Origin: Actinomadura sp. WMMA1423
GTDB lineage: Bacteria; Actinomycetota; Actinomycetes; Streptosporangiales; Streptosporangiaceae
DNA: 64,000 nt
Reading direction: 5' to 3'
Assembly: GCF_006547145.1 (NCBI RefSeq)
Contig: NZ_CP041244.1
Span: forward strand, 2,914,001 to 2,978,000
Position 1 is the stretch's first letter; every line of letters starts with the position of its first letter. Under the pieces are notes generated by a model. That model did not search any database. It was not told where the DNA came from and worked only from the letters and a program-made list of their open reading frames with translations. Shown here piece after piece: positions 18,691-27,199 of this stretch. Both the position numbers and the translations under genes were made by a program.

Positions 18691-19320
18691 ATGGAACGCG
18701 TTCTCACCGCGGCCCGCCCAGCGGACAGCGGCCCCCTCAACATCACGGCCGGTTTGGTCCACTTGTTGATCGTCGTCGACCGAGACCACAAGGGGATCGA
18801 GGTCATTCTCACCTCTAACGGCTCCCAGTCCGCGGCGGCCGCCTCGAAGGCCACTCTGGACGCCGACACCCTGACCGTCCCCGGTGGGAGCGACGCCGCC
18901 ACCGAAGGGGACTTCCTGACGGTCACCGTCCTGATCCCCGAGGGCCTCCAGGTCATCGCGAGGACCAGCGGGGGCATCACCACCGCGGGCCGGCTGGTCA
19001 ACGCCAGGCTGCACACCGACGGCGGTCACCTCAAGGTCGACCGCGTTGAGGGAGTCACCATGCTCACGATGGGTCGCGGCTTCCTCACCGTCAGCGGCAC
19101 CAGCGGCGTGCTCAAGGCCGTGGCCCGTGCCGGGGACATCTACGCGTCGGACGTCACCGGCGTCGCCGATTTCATCGCGTTGAACGGCACGGTCTTCGTG
19201 GAGCCCCACAACCCGACCCTGCTGTCCATCCAGACCACCGCCCCCGGCGGGCCCTGGATCAACGGCCCCTACGCCCCGGAGAATCTGTGCTTCATGGGCC
19301 CCGGCGGCATCCACAACTGA
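18691..19320 (+). CDS. Hypothetical protein, probable DUF4097-like beta-helix
   Basis: A 209-aa protein with ATG and a good GAAGGAG site. It has no signal peptide. From residue about 25 it alternates short strands and turns: LLIVVDRDHKGIEVILTSNG, FLTVTVLIPEGLQVIARTSG, GRLVNARLHTDGGHLKVDRV, FLTVSGTSGVLKAVARAGDI. This resembles the repetitive strands of DUF4097/putative adhesin proteins. It ends with PYAPENLCFMGPGGIHN. I infer a right-handed beta-helix of unknown role, probably cytoplasmic. It stands alone between two accessory regions and is followed by a terminator. Confidence 0.6.
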   Translation: MERVLTAARPADSGPLNITAGLVHLLIVVDRDHKGIEVILTSNGSQSAAAASKATLDADTLTVPGGSDAATEGDFLTVTVLIPEGLQVIARTSGGITTAGRLVNARLHTDGGHLKVDRVEGVTMLTMGRGFLTVSGTSGVLKAVARAGDIYASDVTGVADFIALNGTVFVEPHNPTLLSIQTTAPGGPWINGPYAPENLCFMGPGGIHN

Positions 19321-19365
19321 CGATCGCCACCGCCCACCGGAGGTAGCGATCGAACGACTCGATCC

Positions 19366-19392
19366 GCAGGGCCCGGCACCGCCGGGCCCTGC
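19366..19392 (+). terminator. Hairpin terminator
   Basis: 12-bp perfect stem (19366-19377 with 19381-19392) with a 3-nt loop, 45 bp after the beta-helix gene stop. Confidence 0.7.
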
Positions 19393-19845
19393 GCCTTCCG
19401 AGCCACGGCGGCACCGATCGTGCGGTGGGCGTGGCAGGCGCACGGCTGCCCGCCGAGCCGTTGCGCTGCTCGGCGCTGGACGGCACCTCGGGTGCTCGAT
19501 CGCGCACGCACCGCATGGTTCAGCCGCTACCAGGCCATGATCTTCATACCCGCACCTGCTTCGGCCGCCCTTCGGTAGACGTCCAAGAGGGTCATGAAGT
19601 GAGCTTCGAGATAATCGTCGTCGCTCGGGTCGGCGAACCGGCGGACGGTGTTGCGGCTCACTCCGGCCACCGGCCCCCTTAACCCCGACCGGCCGCCTCT
19701 CACCCGTCGCGAACACCGCCGGACGCTTGCATGACACGCGTCTTCCGGGACGGTCAACGAAGACGGCGTGCACAGTACGAAACATCCGGACAATCAATAT
19801 TCCACGGCCGCGCTCAGCGCGGATCCCACAAAGGAGACATTAATT
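19393..19845. other. Intergenic, with a possible HTH-gene scrap on the minus strand
   Basis: On the minus strand 19527 to about 19690 the frame ends GVSRNTVRRFADPSDDDYLE, then a short helical tail and MKIMAW. The SRNTVRRFA block looks like a helix-turn-helix as in ISL3-type transposases or small regulators, but nothing precedes it in frame, so I read it as a possible fragment, not a gene. Remaining sequence shows only the AAAGGAG site of the next gene. Confidence 0.25.
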
Positions 19846-20187
19846 ATGCGACGCTTGATCATCTTCATCAACGTTCTGCTCTTCTCCCTCGTTGTCTTCA
19901 TCGCCAGCGAGGGCAACTTCATCGCCATCTTCATCGGGTGCGCCACGGCCTCCGTCGCGTACCTGTCCAACCAGCGTTCCTGGGACAACTACCTCAAGGG
20001 AAAGTCCCCGAAGCGCCCCATCGCCGCAAGCGTCTGCCTCGCGGTCACGACGCTCATCGCCTTCCTCATCAGCAACGGCAAGTACGTCGTGTGCGATTTC
20101 GCGACGGGCTTCAGCGGAACCATGCTGCTGCTGGGAGGGTGGCTCATCATCAAGCGTTGGGGGCCCGATTTTCGCGCCACCAAGTGA
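19846..20187 (+). CDS. Small integral membrane protein, 113 aa
   Basis: ATG behind AAAGGAG. Four hydrophobic helices are visible: LIIFINVLLFSLVVFIA, FIAIFIGCATASVAYLS, ASVCLAVTTLIAFLIS and GFSGTMLLLGGWLIIKRW, with a basic loop KGKSPKRP between helices 2 and 3. No catalytic motif and no recognised family. AT content is higher than in most neighbours (Ile, Phe, Asn and Lys codons), which fits transfer from elsewhere. It is monocistronic, with a U-tract terminator at its end. Confidence 0.65.
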   Translation: MRRLIIFINVLLFSLVVFIASEGNFIAIFIGCATASVAYLSNQRSWDNYLKGKSPKRPIAASVCLAVTTLIAFLISNGKYVVCDFATGFSGTMLLLGGWLIIKRWGPDFRATK

Positions 20188-20224
20188 CAGTCACCGGGGC
20201 CGGCACGGCCCTGGCCCGAGCCAG

Positions 20225-20250
20225 AGCGGCCTTTAGGGGCCGCTTTTCTC
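20225..20250 (+). terminator. Rho-independent terminator with T-tract
   Basis: AGCGGCC (20225-20231) pairs with GGCCGCT (20238-20244), followed by TTTCTC. One of the few T-tract terminators in the window. Confidence 0.75.
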
Positions 20251-20628
20251 GTACATATGGAAATGCGCCCGCCAGCCGTCTGGTCAGGCGGGCCCCGCCC
20301 GGCGTCCCGGCACCTGCGCGGTCGCCTGCGACACCCGCTCGCCCGACGTGGCGAAGGGCACCGAGCGATGCTGATCTCCGGCCCGGAGCGAGCACCGGCA
20401 CCCCGGCGAGATGCGGGGGAACCGACTCCCCTTTCGGCACCTTCCACGAACGCAGCCCCGAGGTATCCCCCGGGGCTGCATGCGGGCGATCCCGAAGGGA
20501 GCGCCCACTTTCACCTTCTCGCTCGGCGTCATGCCTGCGAGAGGGTTGTTTCTGCCCACGCCGAGAAATACCGCTCTGCGCTTGGGCGCACCGTTAATGC
20601 ACCCTTGCACACGGCATCCCGGCGGAGC
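20251..20628. other. Structured non-coding stretch downstream of the EamA gene
   Basis: Read on the minus strand, the sequence after the EamA stop carries an imperfect hairpin (GGGCG-C-TCCC, loop TTC, GGGA-T-CGCCC) and then a 9-bp perfect hairpin (20452-20460 with 20471-20479, 10-nt loop). A 20-codon frame starting GTG (VRPSAERYFSAW and so on) precedes them. No known RNA family was recognised. It may be a long 3' UTR with terminators or a small RNA. Confidence 0.35.
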
Positions 20629-21804
20629 CTAGTAGTTGTACTTCGCGACCTCCGCGGCCTTCTCGTCCTTGGTGCCGGTCAGTGCGGCGTTGAGCACCGA
20701 GGCGGTCAGGATCGTGGCGATCCCGATCACACTGACCATGCCGAGGCCCTGGTGGAGAATGCCGAGCCCCACCAGGCCGCTCAATGCCGGCCCGTTGGCC
20801 GTCAGCGCACCGGCCAGCCTCTTCGGAAGGTGAAGCGTCGCCTGGGCGACCCAGTAGAAGACGCTTCCGGCGATCCCGAGGAGGCCGGCGACGATCCCGC
20901 GGACGGCGATCTCCCCGGTCCAGTGGACCAGGAGCAGGGACGGCGCTCCGAGGAGCAGGCCGGCCATCATGGACAGGCCCGTTCCCTTGAGCAGGATCCC
21001 CGCGTGGGCCATCGCCTTTCCACCCGACACCATCACGGCGGAGGACACCGCGCCGCCGAGGGCGGCCAGCACCCCGAGGCCGTCGATGCGCTGCCCCCAG
21101 GGGATCATCAGGGCCGCCCCGACCGCCGACATCAGCGGCAGGAGCAGGGGAAGCCCCTTCCTGTCCTCCCTCCACGCGATCACCATCGCCATGGTGATCG
21201 GGCCGAGGGTCGTGATCGCGTTGCCGGCCGAGAACGGCAGCCTCGCCGCGTAGAACTGCGACAGGAGGTTGGCGCTGACGAAGCCGATCAGGAACGGCAG
21301 GGCCGTCAGCACCCACCGGTGCTCCTGCTCCATCTCGATGAAACGGGACAGGAGCCTGTGCGCCGGGGAGAACCTCTGGACCGCGAGCGAGAGGCCGGAC
21401 AGGATCCGGTCGCGCCTCTGGGTGTGCGGCACGGCGTTGCGGAGACGACTCTCCTTCAGCCGCCGCCGCGCGCCGATGAGCAGCGCCACATAGATCGGGG
21501 CGCCGAACAGGTAGGTGATGGTGGTGGCCTGGAGGGCCGTCACCTCGTGATCCACGGTCAGCGGCTGCATGACGGCGGTCACCGAGCGCTGGAGGATCGC
21601 TCCTCCGACGTGCGCCCCCGCGGCCGCGAGCAGCCAGAGGGAACCGATCACGGTCGTGGCGAGCCACGCCATGGCACGCCGGGGGTGGCCGACGAGCCAC
21701 CGCACGACGGTGTGCGGGTCACGGATCAGCAGTCCGTAGAACCGGCCGAGGCGGCTGAAGAGCCACTCCGGCGAAGTGAACCTTTTTCTTTTTCCAGAGT
21801 TCAC
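20629..21804 (-). CDS. EamA-type (RhtA-like) membrane transporter
   Basis: A 391-aa protein. A basic cytoplasmic N-terminus (KRKRFTSPEW) and one extra helix (MAWLATTVIGSLWLLAAAGA) precede ten helices in two EamA halves: LTALPFLIGFVSANLLSQFY, TTLGPITMAMVIAWREDRKG, VLAALGGAVSSAVMVSGG, LVGLGILHQGLGMVSVIGIA. The LGPITMAM and LGILHQG loops resemble amino-acid exporters of the RhtA branch of the drug/metabolite superfamily. Substrate unknown. GTG start with GAAGG upstream. The N-terminal extension of about 130 residues is longer than in typical RhtA and is an oddity. Confidence 0.75.
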   Translation of the reverse strand: MNSGKRKRFTSPEWLFSRLGRFYGLLIRDPHTVVRWLVGHPRRAMAWLATTVIGSLWLLAAAGAHVGGAILQRSVTAVMQPLTVDHEVTALQATTITYLFGAPIYVALLIGARRRLKESRLRNAVPHTQRRDRILSGLSLAVQRFSPAHRLLSRFIEMEQEHRWVLTALPFLIGFVSANLLSQFYAARLPFSAGNAITTLGPITMAMVIAWREDRKGLPLLLPLMSAVGAALMIPWGQRIDGLGVLAALGGAVSSAVMVSGGKAMAHAGILLKGTGLSMMAGLLLGAPSLLLVHWTGEIAVRGIVAGLLGIAGSVFYWVAQATLHLPKRLAGALTANGPALSGLVGLGILHQGLGMVSVIGIATILTASVLNAALTGTKDEKAAEVAKYNY

Positions 21805-22734
21805 TTTGATGACACCTTCTTTCGTTTGTTGTGCTGCGCACGCCTAGCGATGCGCAGGGTCTGACGCCTCAGGGAGCTGTGATCCCGAAGACGGCAGTGC
21901 CATCACCCACCGTCCGGGTGATCAGCCGGCGGGCAAGTGCCTGCCGTGAGACTTGGATCTCATTGAGCATTGGCGCGGATAACGGTCGAAGTGCGGCACC
22001 TTTCCCTCGCGGCCCGGGCTTGGAAAAACGAACCGAAGCCGGTGCCATCGCGGCCGGCGGGCAGCGCCGCGCGGGGAATCCGACCTCTTGCCACATCCCT
22101 GACTCCACCGGCCCCAGAGAGAGTCGGGGGCCGCCCCCCCACCGCCGGATACAGCCGCCTTCACCAATGCGGACGCAGCAATACCGCCGGTCCTGACCCG
22201 CGCCGAGGTCGCGGTTCACCAGATCATCAACTGGCGACCACCGGGTCACAACGGAGCCGGCTCACACCGCCGACGTATCCCCCAGCCAGGCAGTGCGCAT
22301 CAGCCGGACCACCCGCTCACGGCCGCGACATGCACACCGAATTCACCGCACAGTTCAACCGGAACACGCGGGGCACCACTGGATGAGCCGCATGGTCCGG
22401 GGCAACGGCCGGACCTGACGCACCCGCCAATACGGACCGCGGTTCCGCAGGCCCAAGAGCCGGCCCGACATCCCCGGCACCCACGGGATGTCAAAATCGG
22501 CGGCGAATGGTTGTCCGCACCACTCCCTGATCAGCGGAGCCGCACATGCGAAACGGCGGCCACTGTCCTCCCCGGTTTCCTCGACCCTGGTGATGCCGCG
22601 CCGAATAGGCGAAAGCCATGTTGCGGAGGCAGGGCGTGGCGCGGTGACCGCTACCGGGTATGCCTGCTGGTCCTCCTCGCACCAGACGGTGTCGCGTGGC
22701 CGGTGCTCGCTGCCCGGAGCCCGGCTGCGTCCCC
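21805..22734. other. 930-bp region without a supported gene
   Basis: Six frames were read; none shows a start with ribosome site, a family motif or sustained codon bias. Third-position GC is lower and amino-acid composition in all frames is Arg/Pro/Gly/Ser-rich, the signature of non-coding or decayed DNA. A short minus-strand piece (NEIQVSRQALARRL near 21890-21965) looks protein-like but is isolated. Confidence 0.45.
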
Positions 22735-23335
22735 CGGCGCCGCCTCCGCTAACTGCGCATCGGCGATCTGGACCTGCGAGCCACCCTGGAGCTTGTGCCG
22801 GGACCTCCCGAGCGATGCGGCACGGCTGTTCCGCTTCCTGGCCGCTACCCCCAGCCCCCTTCGGAATCGAGCTGCTCGCGACGATGGACAGAGGCGGACG
22901 CGGAGGGACTCCTCGGCCGGCTGCGATCGCCATCGCCCGGTACCGCGCCATGGGGGCGATGGCCGAGGCGGCGTCCGCATACGGCCTGGAGGCGGCCCGT
23001 CGGCTGGACGAACGCGATGGCGCAGGAAAGCTCTCGACCCTGTTCCCGTTCGGAGTCCGGCAGCAGTGTGGCCTCCGAGAGTCTTGCTCGCGCCGTGGAG
23101 GCCTCAGCCGTCGCGATCTCCACTGCGCGCACCCACCGGGCACGAGCCTGCCCGAACCCGGCCCGACCTTGCGGAGCGCCTTTTCAGCCAGGGAAAGCAC
23201 GCCGACGCCGAGCGGCTCTTCGGTACGGCGGTGAAGGCGTTCGGCCAGGCGGGTCGGTATCGAAAGCGCGTTCTCGCGCTCGACCGCCAGGCTCCGCCCG
23301 ATGCTGGCCGGTTCCAGCCACTTGACAAGGCATGA
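22735..23335 (+). pseudogene. Decayed NB-ARC/TPR regulator remnant
   Basis: Fragments in all three forward frames line up in the order expected for the region after an NB-ARC ATPase: IGDLDLRATLELV, then in another frame DLPSDAARLFRFLA (typical of AfsR/NB-ARC regulators, where PDAARLFRLLG is common), then AEAASAYGLEAARRLDERDG, then SESLARAVEASAVAISTA, and finally LAERLFSQGKHADAERLFGT leading into AVKAFGQAGRY, a tetratricopeptide-like repeat. At least three frame changes separate them. The ATPase domain itself is missing. I infer a dead gene, probably inactivated long ago. Confidence 0.45.
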
Positions 23336-23482
23336 GATACCTCTGGATGGCGGAAGGTTGTGCGGGGTCACCCGTCCTACCCGGGCATTCTCACGTTTCA
23401 GAGCCCGCCGCACGGCCCGCGTTCATACTCTGATCACGTACCCCAGGCGAAGGGGTCCCATGAGGCCCCGTCGCGCTGAAGG

Positions 23483-23524
23483 GTTCGAAGTGAGGACCGG
23501 CAGACGCCGGCCCTCACTTCGAAC
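23483..23524 (-). terminator. Long hairpin terminator
   Basis: 13-bp perfect arms (23483-23495 with 23512-23524) plus an inner CCGGC/GCCGG stem. It lies 78 bp after the stop of the small gene 23603-23755 read on the minus strand, and could also stop leftward-facing transcription from the decayed region. Confidence 0.7.
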
Positions 23525-23602
23525 TGATGGGGAATCACTTATCCCCACCGTTTGATGGTGCGGGCCGGTCTACTTGTCAACCGACCCTTGGACCTCCTGG
23601 AC

Positions 23603-23755
23603 CTACTGGCCCTTCTTGTCCTTGTTCTCTTCCTCCCGCCCCTGCTGGGGGCCGGAGCGGTAGGCGTCCTCCGAGTCCTCGGGGATGCCGACCTTCTCGT
23701 TGGCGTCCGACTGGTGGGCCTTGGTCTTGCCCCACTTTGCTCGCTTGTCGTCCAT
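23603..23755 (-). CDS. Small hydrophilic protein, 50 aa
   Basis: ATG at 23755 behind AGGAAAGG. The protein is entirely hydrophilic and highly charged: MDDKRAKWGKTKAHQSDANE, KVGIPEDSEDAYRSGP, QQGREEENKDKKGQ. No Cys, no membrane helix, and probably disordered. Codon choice and the good ribosome site argue that it is real, and the KWGKTKAHQS and GIPEDSEDAYRSGP blocks look conserved-protein-like. Function unknown; a stress or DNA-associated small protein is possible but unsupported. A terminator follows it. Confidence 0.65.
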   Translation of the reverse strand: MDDKRAKWGKTKAHQSDANEKVGIPEDSEDAYRSGPQQGREEENKDKKGQ

Positions 23756-24658
23756 CGGTTGCGCCTTTCCTCTGTTTGTACGGCTTGCCTTGCGGACGCC
23801 GTCTTGGTGAGGACTGTTCGGAGATCGTCGGAGGAGGCAACTCCACTCGGCGAGATCTCCCTTGCGCACCCATAAGCCGACAGCGCGAGTTCGCTTCCCA
23901 TCAGCCGCTCACTGACCTCTTCAACGCGCGTTGAGCTCGCGGTTCTGGAGGACAAGGACGGCTTCGGCCGAGTGCCCGGCCCAGTGCGGGCCCATGGCGT
24001 GGGTTGATCAGGATGTACCAGCTTGTGAACTGCGCTTCGGCGCGTTCGCCGAGACCGAGGAACACAAAGCCGCGTCTACCGTTGGGGGCTCGGGCTTGGT
24101 GAGACGGATCGTCTGCTCCGAGGTGCGGGACGCGCGAGGGGGCCTTCGGCGCGGATGTGTTCCGCGCGGCGTATGCGTTCAGTCTCGTGTTCCGGCACGC
24201 GGGGGTCGGCGTCTCGTCTGCGCTCCAGCGGCAGTGCACCGGTTGATGCGGCAACGTCTGGTCGACTATCGGGACATCCTGCCGGTCGGTCAGCCTGCGG
24301 GCCCTTGGCGGCGAGACGGCTCGCCGGGCTCGACCACGGCCTCGCGATGGCGCCCGGCCGGGGCCGGGGCATGGTCGCTGAGGCGCTGCGCGGCGGCCGG
24401 GGGTTCGGCGAGGTTCAGGTCTCGGGCGGCCACGAACCGCTGATCGGGATGTCGCGGTTCAGGGCTGAGACGGCCTGCATTCGCGGAGCCTCGCCAACGC
24501 GGGCGACGACGCGGCGAAGGGGCGGCTGGTGCGCGGTCTGCGGGGACCGGGTCCGGTGAGAGGGGCGCGCAGCCGGGCGCCGTGGCCCCTGAGCGGGGCC
24601 ACGGCGGTGCGGGGGGCGGGGCGGTTGACGTCAGGGCCGTGTGCCGCCCCCGCGCGGG
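23756..24658. other. 900-bp region without a supported gene
   Basis: Only short protein-like scraps in changing frames (for example DHGLAMAPGRGRGMVAEALR near 24330 in +). No start, motif or continuity. Contains the terminator at 24578-24606. Probably decayed genes. Confidence 0.4.
24578..24606 (-). terminator. Hairpin terminator of the secreted-protein gene
   Basis: 12-bp perfect stem (24578-24589 with 24595-24606), 5-nt loop, 53 bp after the stop of the minus-strand gene. Confidence 0.7.
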
Positions 24659-25156
24659 CTAGGGCTGGGTGTAGTTGTACTTGGCGGTGACGGTCGCCGA
24701 GGAGGGGCAGAGCAGGCCGCTCGTCTTGGTGACGGTCTGGTTCACGAAGCTGACGGTGAGCGGGAAGTTCGTGCCCGTGTAGCTGCCGGTGAGGTTCCCG
24801 CTGTAGGTGCAGCCGATCGCGCTCATCTTGAAGCTGTTGATCTTGGCGACGCCCCCGCTGAAGCTGCCGCTCCAGGGAAGGCCGCTGGGGGTGACGGTGA
24901 CACCGCAGCCGCCGGCGGTGGCGGAGGTGTAGGAGGCGGAGGTGCCGTTCGAGGCGACGCTGCCCTTCAGCGTGGAGCTGGTGCAGGTGGCCGTGACTCC
25001 CGCGTTGATCGTCATGGTGCCGTTGAGGTTGGCGGTGAACGTCCCGGGCGTCACGGCCAGGGCGGGGGAGGCCGACAGGGCGACGGTCGCGGTGGCCGCT
25101 GCCGCGGCGGTGGCGATCGCGGCGAACTTCGTGGTGCGAGACAAGGGGGGCCTCAT
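24659..25156 (-). CDS. Secreted Cys-containing beta-rich protein under a KstR-type operator
   Basis: A 165-aa exported protein. The signal peptide is TTKFAAIATAAAAATATV then SASPALA, with cleavage near 38. The mature part is Ser/Thr/Gly/Asn-rich with evenly spaced strands (GTFTANLNGTMTINAGVTAT, SGSFSGGVAKINSFKMSAIG, LTGSYTGTNFPLTVSFVNQT) and four cysteines (TCTSS, GGCGV, IGCTY, LLCPS), probably two disulfides. It is a beta-barrel or beta-sandwich by inspection; family not recognised. The promoter carries a perfect KstR-consensus palindrome over the start site, suggesting a link to steroid or lipid metabolism. Confidence 0.7.
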   Translation of the reverse strand: MRPPLSRTTKFAAIATAAAAATATVALSASPALAVTPGTFTANLNGTMTINAGVTATCTSSTLKGSVASNGTSASYTSATAGGCGVTVTPSGLPWSGSFSGGVAKINSFKMSAIGCTYSGNLTGSYTGTNFPLTVSFVNQTVTKTSGLLCPSSATVTAKYNYTQP

Positions 25157-25313
25157 TTCGAACGGTGGGCGTCGCGCCTGCACCCGAGGGGTGGGGTGGG
25201 AGGTCCACTGAGACATGCGCGGCTCCGCCCATGGCCGGTGGGGAAAGCCGCCGCGAATCAGGGACCGGTCCGGGGAACCGCCGTGTCGTCCTCGACACGG
25301 GTTCCATCCGGAG

Positions 25314-25327
25314 TAGAACGCGTTCTA
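25314..25327. promoter_or_regulatory. KstR-type operator palindrome
   Basis: TAGAACGCGTTCTA, a perfect 14-bp palindrome that matches the published KstR consensus TnnAACnnGTTnnA at every fixed position. It lies immediately downstream of the -10 box on the minus strand, where a bound repressor would block initiation. Confidence 0.7.
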
Positions 25328-25333
25328 ACAGAG

Positions 25334-25362
25334 AACATAGACAAAGGTACTTGAGTGGTCAA
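25334..25362 (-). promoter_or_regulatory. Sigma-70-type promoter of the secreted-protein gene
   Basis: On the minus strand TTGACC (25357-25362), a 17-bp spacer and TATGTT (25334-25339). Start of transcription would fall near 25327, giving a leader of about 170 nt. Confidence 0.65.
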
Positions 25363-25846
25363 CACCCGAACCGCACTCTCTTGTTATCTGAAGATGACCC
25401 TGTTCATAAAATGCCCTTTCGAACGTCCGTAAGTGGCTATCTGTGCAGGATACAGACGTATTGAGAAACAAGAGTCCCTCTCGACTCGGGGGCCACCGGC
25501 CTGTTCTGCGGGAAGATCAGAGGGGGCGCGAGGGTAGTGAGAACCCGTTACACAGAGCCAGCATCGCAGCGGGTGTACGGGAGGGGACCTGGACGGCTGT
25601 GAAATTTCACATTCGGTCTGATCGGCATTGGAAACGCGCTTCGGCGCCTGCGGCGGGGCATCGCTGAACTGGTCTTTCGCCAGGAGGTCCCGATTCCCGG
25701 AATGATCGGTTGGTCCGGCGGGCGGCCATTGTCAGGCGGGCGGTTCCGGTCCATCGTGGCGGGACCGCGAGCGTCCGCGAGCGCCGGCGGGAGACCCCCG
25801 CGGCGCGGCGAGCGGGCGCCCACAGCCGAACGGCAGGTACCCCGTC

Positions 25847-27121
25847 ATGAGAAGATCCCGCCGATTCCGTTCCCTGCTCGCCGTTCCGGCGGTGCTCACG
25901 CTGGCCCTGGCCGGGCTCGCGGCGCCCGCCGCGGCGGCGCCGGGCCCCGAGACCGCCGGGCAGTACGTCGTCACCGGTCCCCGGACCGTCCAGGAGCGCA
26001 GCCGGGTCGCCCGGACCGGGGCGGCGGTCAACGCCGTCCGGGCGGGCGCCGTGGAGGTCAGCGCCATCCCCTCGGAGGTCGCGGCGATCCGGCGGCTCGG
26101 TTTCGCCGTCCAGGCCGCTCCCCCGCAGGCCGCGAACCCGAGCGCGGCGCCGAGCACGGCGGCGACCTCGTACCACACCTTCGCCGAGATGCGCTCGGAG
26201 GTCGACTCCGTCGTCGCCGCCCACCCGCAGATCGCCCGGCAGTTCGTGGTCGGCAGGTCCTACCAGGGACGCGACATCGTCGGCGTGAAGATCAGCGACA
26301 ACGTGGCGACCGACGAGAACGAGCCCGAAGTCATGATCATCGCCAACATCCACGCGCGCGAGCGGCTCACCGCCGAGCAGGCGCTCGACTACATCGGGCA
26401 GCTCACCGCCGGCTACGGGTCCGACAGCCGGATCACGAACCTGGTGAACACGCGCGAGATCTACGTCATGCCCATGGTCAACCCGGACGGCCAGGTCTAC
26501 GACATGACCAGCGACACCCAGCCGGGACGGATGTGGCGCAAGAACCGCCAGCCCAACCCGACGTCCACCGGCACGGACCTGAACCGCAACTTCGCCTACA
26601 AGTGGGGCTGCTGCGGCGGGTCGTCCGGCAACGGCTCCAGCGAGACCTACCGGGGTACCGGTCCGGAGTCCGCCGTCGAGACGAAGGTCCTCGCCGACTT
26701 CGTGCGGAGCCGGGTCGTGGGCGGCAAGCAGCAGCTCGGGATGTTCCTGGACATCCACTCGGACGCGGAGCTGGTGCTCTGGCCGTTCGGCTACACCTAC
26801 AGCAACACCGTCCCCGGCGCGATGTCCGCCGACGAGGAGGCCGCCCACCGCACCATCGGCCGGGAGCTGGCCGGGACGAACGGCTTCGACCCCGAGCAGT
26901 CCAGCGACCTGTACATCACCGACGGGACGACCGACGACTACACGTGGGGGCAGCAGCGCATCTTCTCGTTCACGTTCGAACTGGCCGGAGGCAGCTTCTA
27001 CCCGCCGCCGTCCGCGATCGCCGGTGAGGTCCAGCGCAGCCGCGAGGCCCTGCTGCGGCTGACCGGCTACGCGGACTGCCCGTACCGGGCGATCGGCAAG
27101 CAGGGCCAGTACTGCGCGTAG
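25847..27121 (+). CDS. Secreted M14 zinc carboxypeptidase
   Basis: A 424-aa exported metallopeptidase that removes C-terminal residues. Signal peptide RSLLAVPAVLTLALAGLA then AAPAAAA. A pro-segment runs to about residue 100. The catalytic domain contains the zinc motif HARE in ANIHARERLTAEQ, the substrate Arg block (TDLNRNFAYKWG), the third zinc ligand in LDIHSDAELVLWPFGY and the catalytic Glu in SFTFELAGGSFYPP. All key residues are intact, as in carboxypeptidase T-like enzymes. CCGG-Cys pairs may stabilise the fold. It is monocistronic, ending at a strong hairpin. Confidence 0.92.
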   Translation: MRRSRRFRSLLAVPAVLTLALAGLAAPAAAAPGPETAGQYVVTGPRTVQERSRVARTGAAVNAVRAGAVEVSAIPSEVAAIRRLGFAVQAAPPQAANPSAAPSTAATSYHTFAEMRSEVDSVVAAHPQIARQFVVGRSYQGRDIVGVKISDNVATDENEPEVMIIANIHARERLTAEQALDYIGQLTAGYGSDSRITNLVNTREIYVMPMVNPDGQVYDMTSDTQPGRMWRKNRQPNPTSTGTDLNRNFAYKWGCCGGSSGNGSSETYRGTGPESAVETKVLADFVRSRVVGGKQQLGMFLDIHSDAELVLWPFGYTYSNTVPGAMSADEEAAHRTIGRELAGTNGFDPEQSSDLYITDGTTDDYTWGQQRIFSFTFELAGGSFYPPPSAIAGEVQRSREALLRLTGYADCPYRAIGKQGQYCA

Positions 27122-27139
27122 GGATCCGCGGACGCCGGT

Positions 27140-27168
27140 CCGGCCCGGCCCGCGGCGGGCCGGGCCGG
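27140..27168. terminator. Bidirectional hairpin terminator
   Basis: 14-base complementary arms (27140-27153 with 27155-27168) between convergent genes; the innermost pairs must open to form a loop. Confidence 0.7.
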
Positions 27169-27199
27169 TGTGCAGGCCGAGGCGTGCCGGGACGGGGCG

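Larger units (their letters stand above)
25157..25846. other. 690-bp intergenic region with divergent promoters
   Basis: Left part is the leader and promoter of the secreted protein gene (separate entries), including a leader hairpin at 25281-25300 (CCGTGTCG/CGACACGG). The part from 25363 to 25846 is upstream of the carboxypeptidase gene and shows no gene; AT-rich patches near 25380-25460 and 25600-25640 may hold its promoter. Confidence 0.45.

Noticed and set aside
19527..19793. An 88-codon minus-strand frame with SRNTVRRFA, considered as a transposase
   Set aside because: Only one HTH-like block, no catalytic domain and no terminal inverted repeats; kept only as a possible scrap in the gap entry.
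20284..20610. A 108-codon minus-strand frame after the EamA gene
   Set aside because: It runs through two hairpins, lacks a ribosome site and has no domain; treated as structured non-coding DNA.
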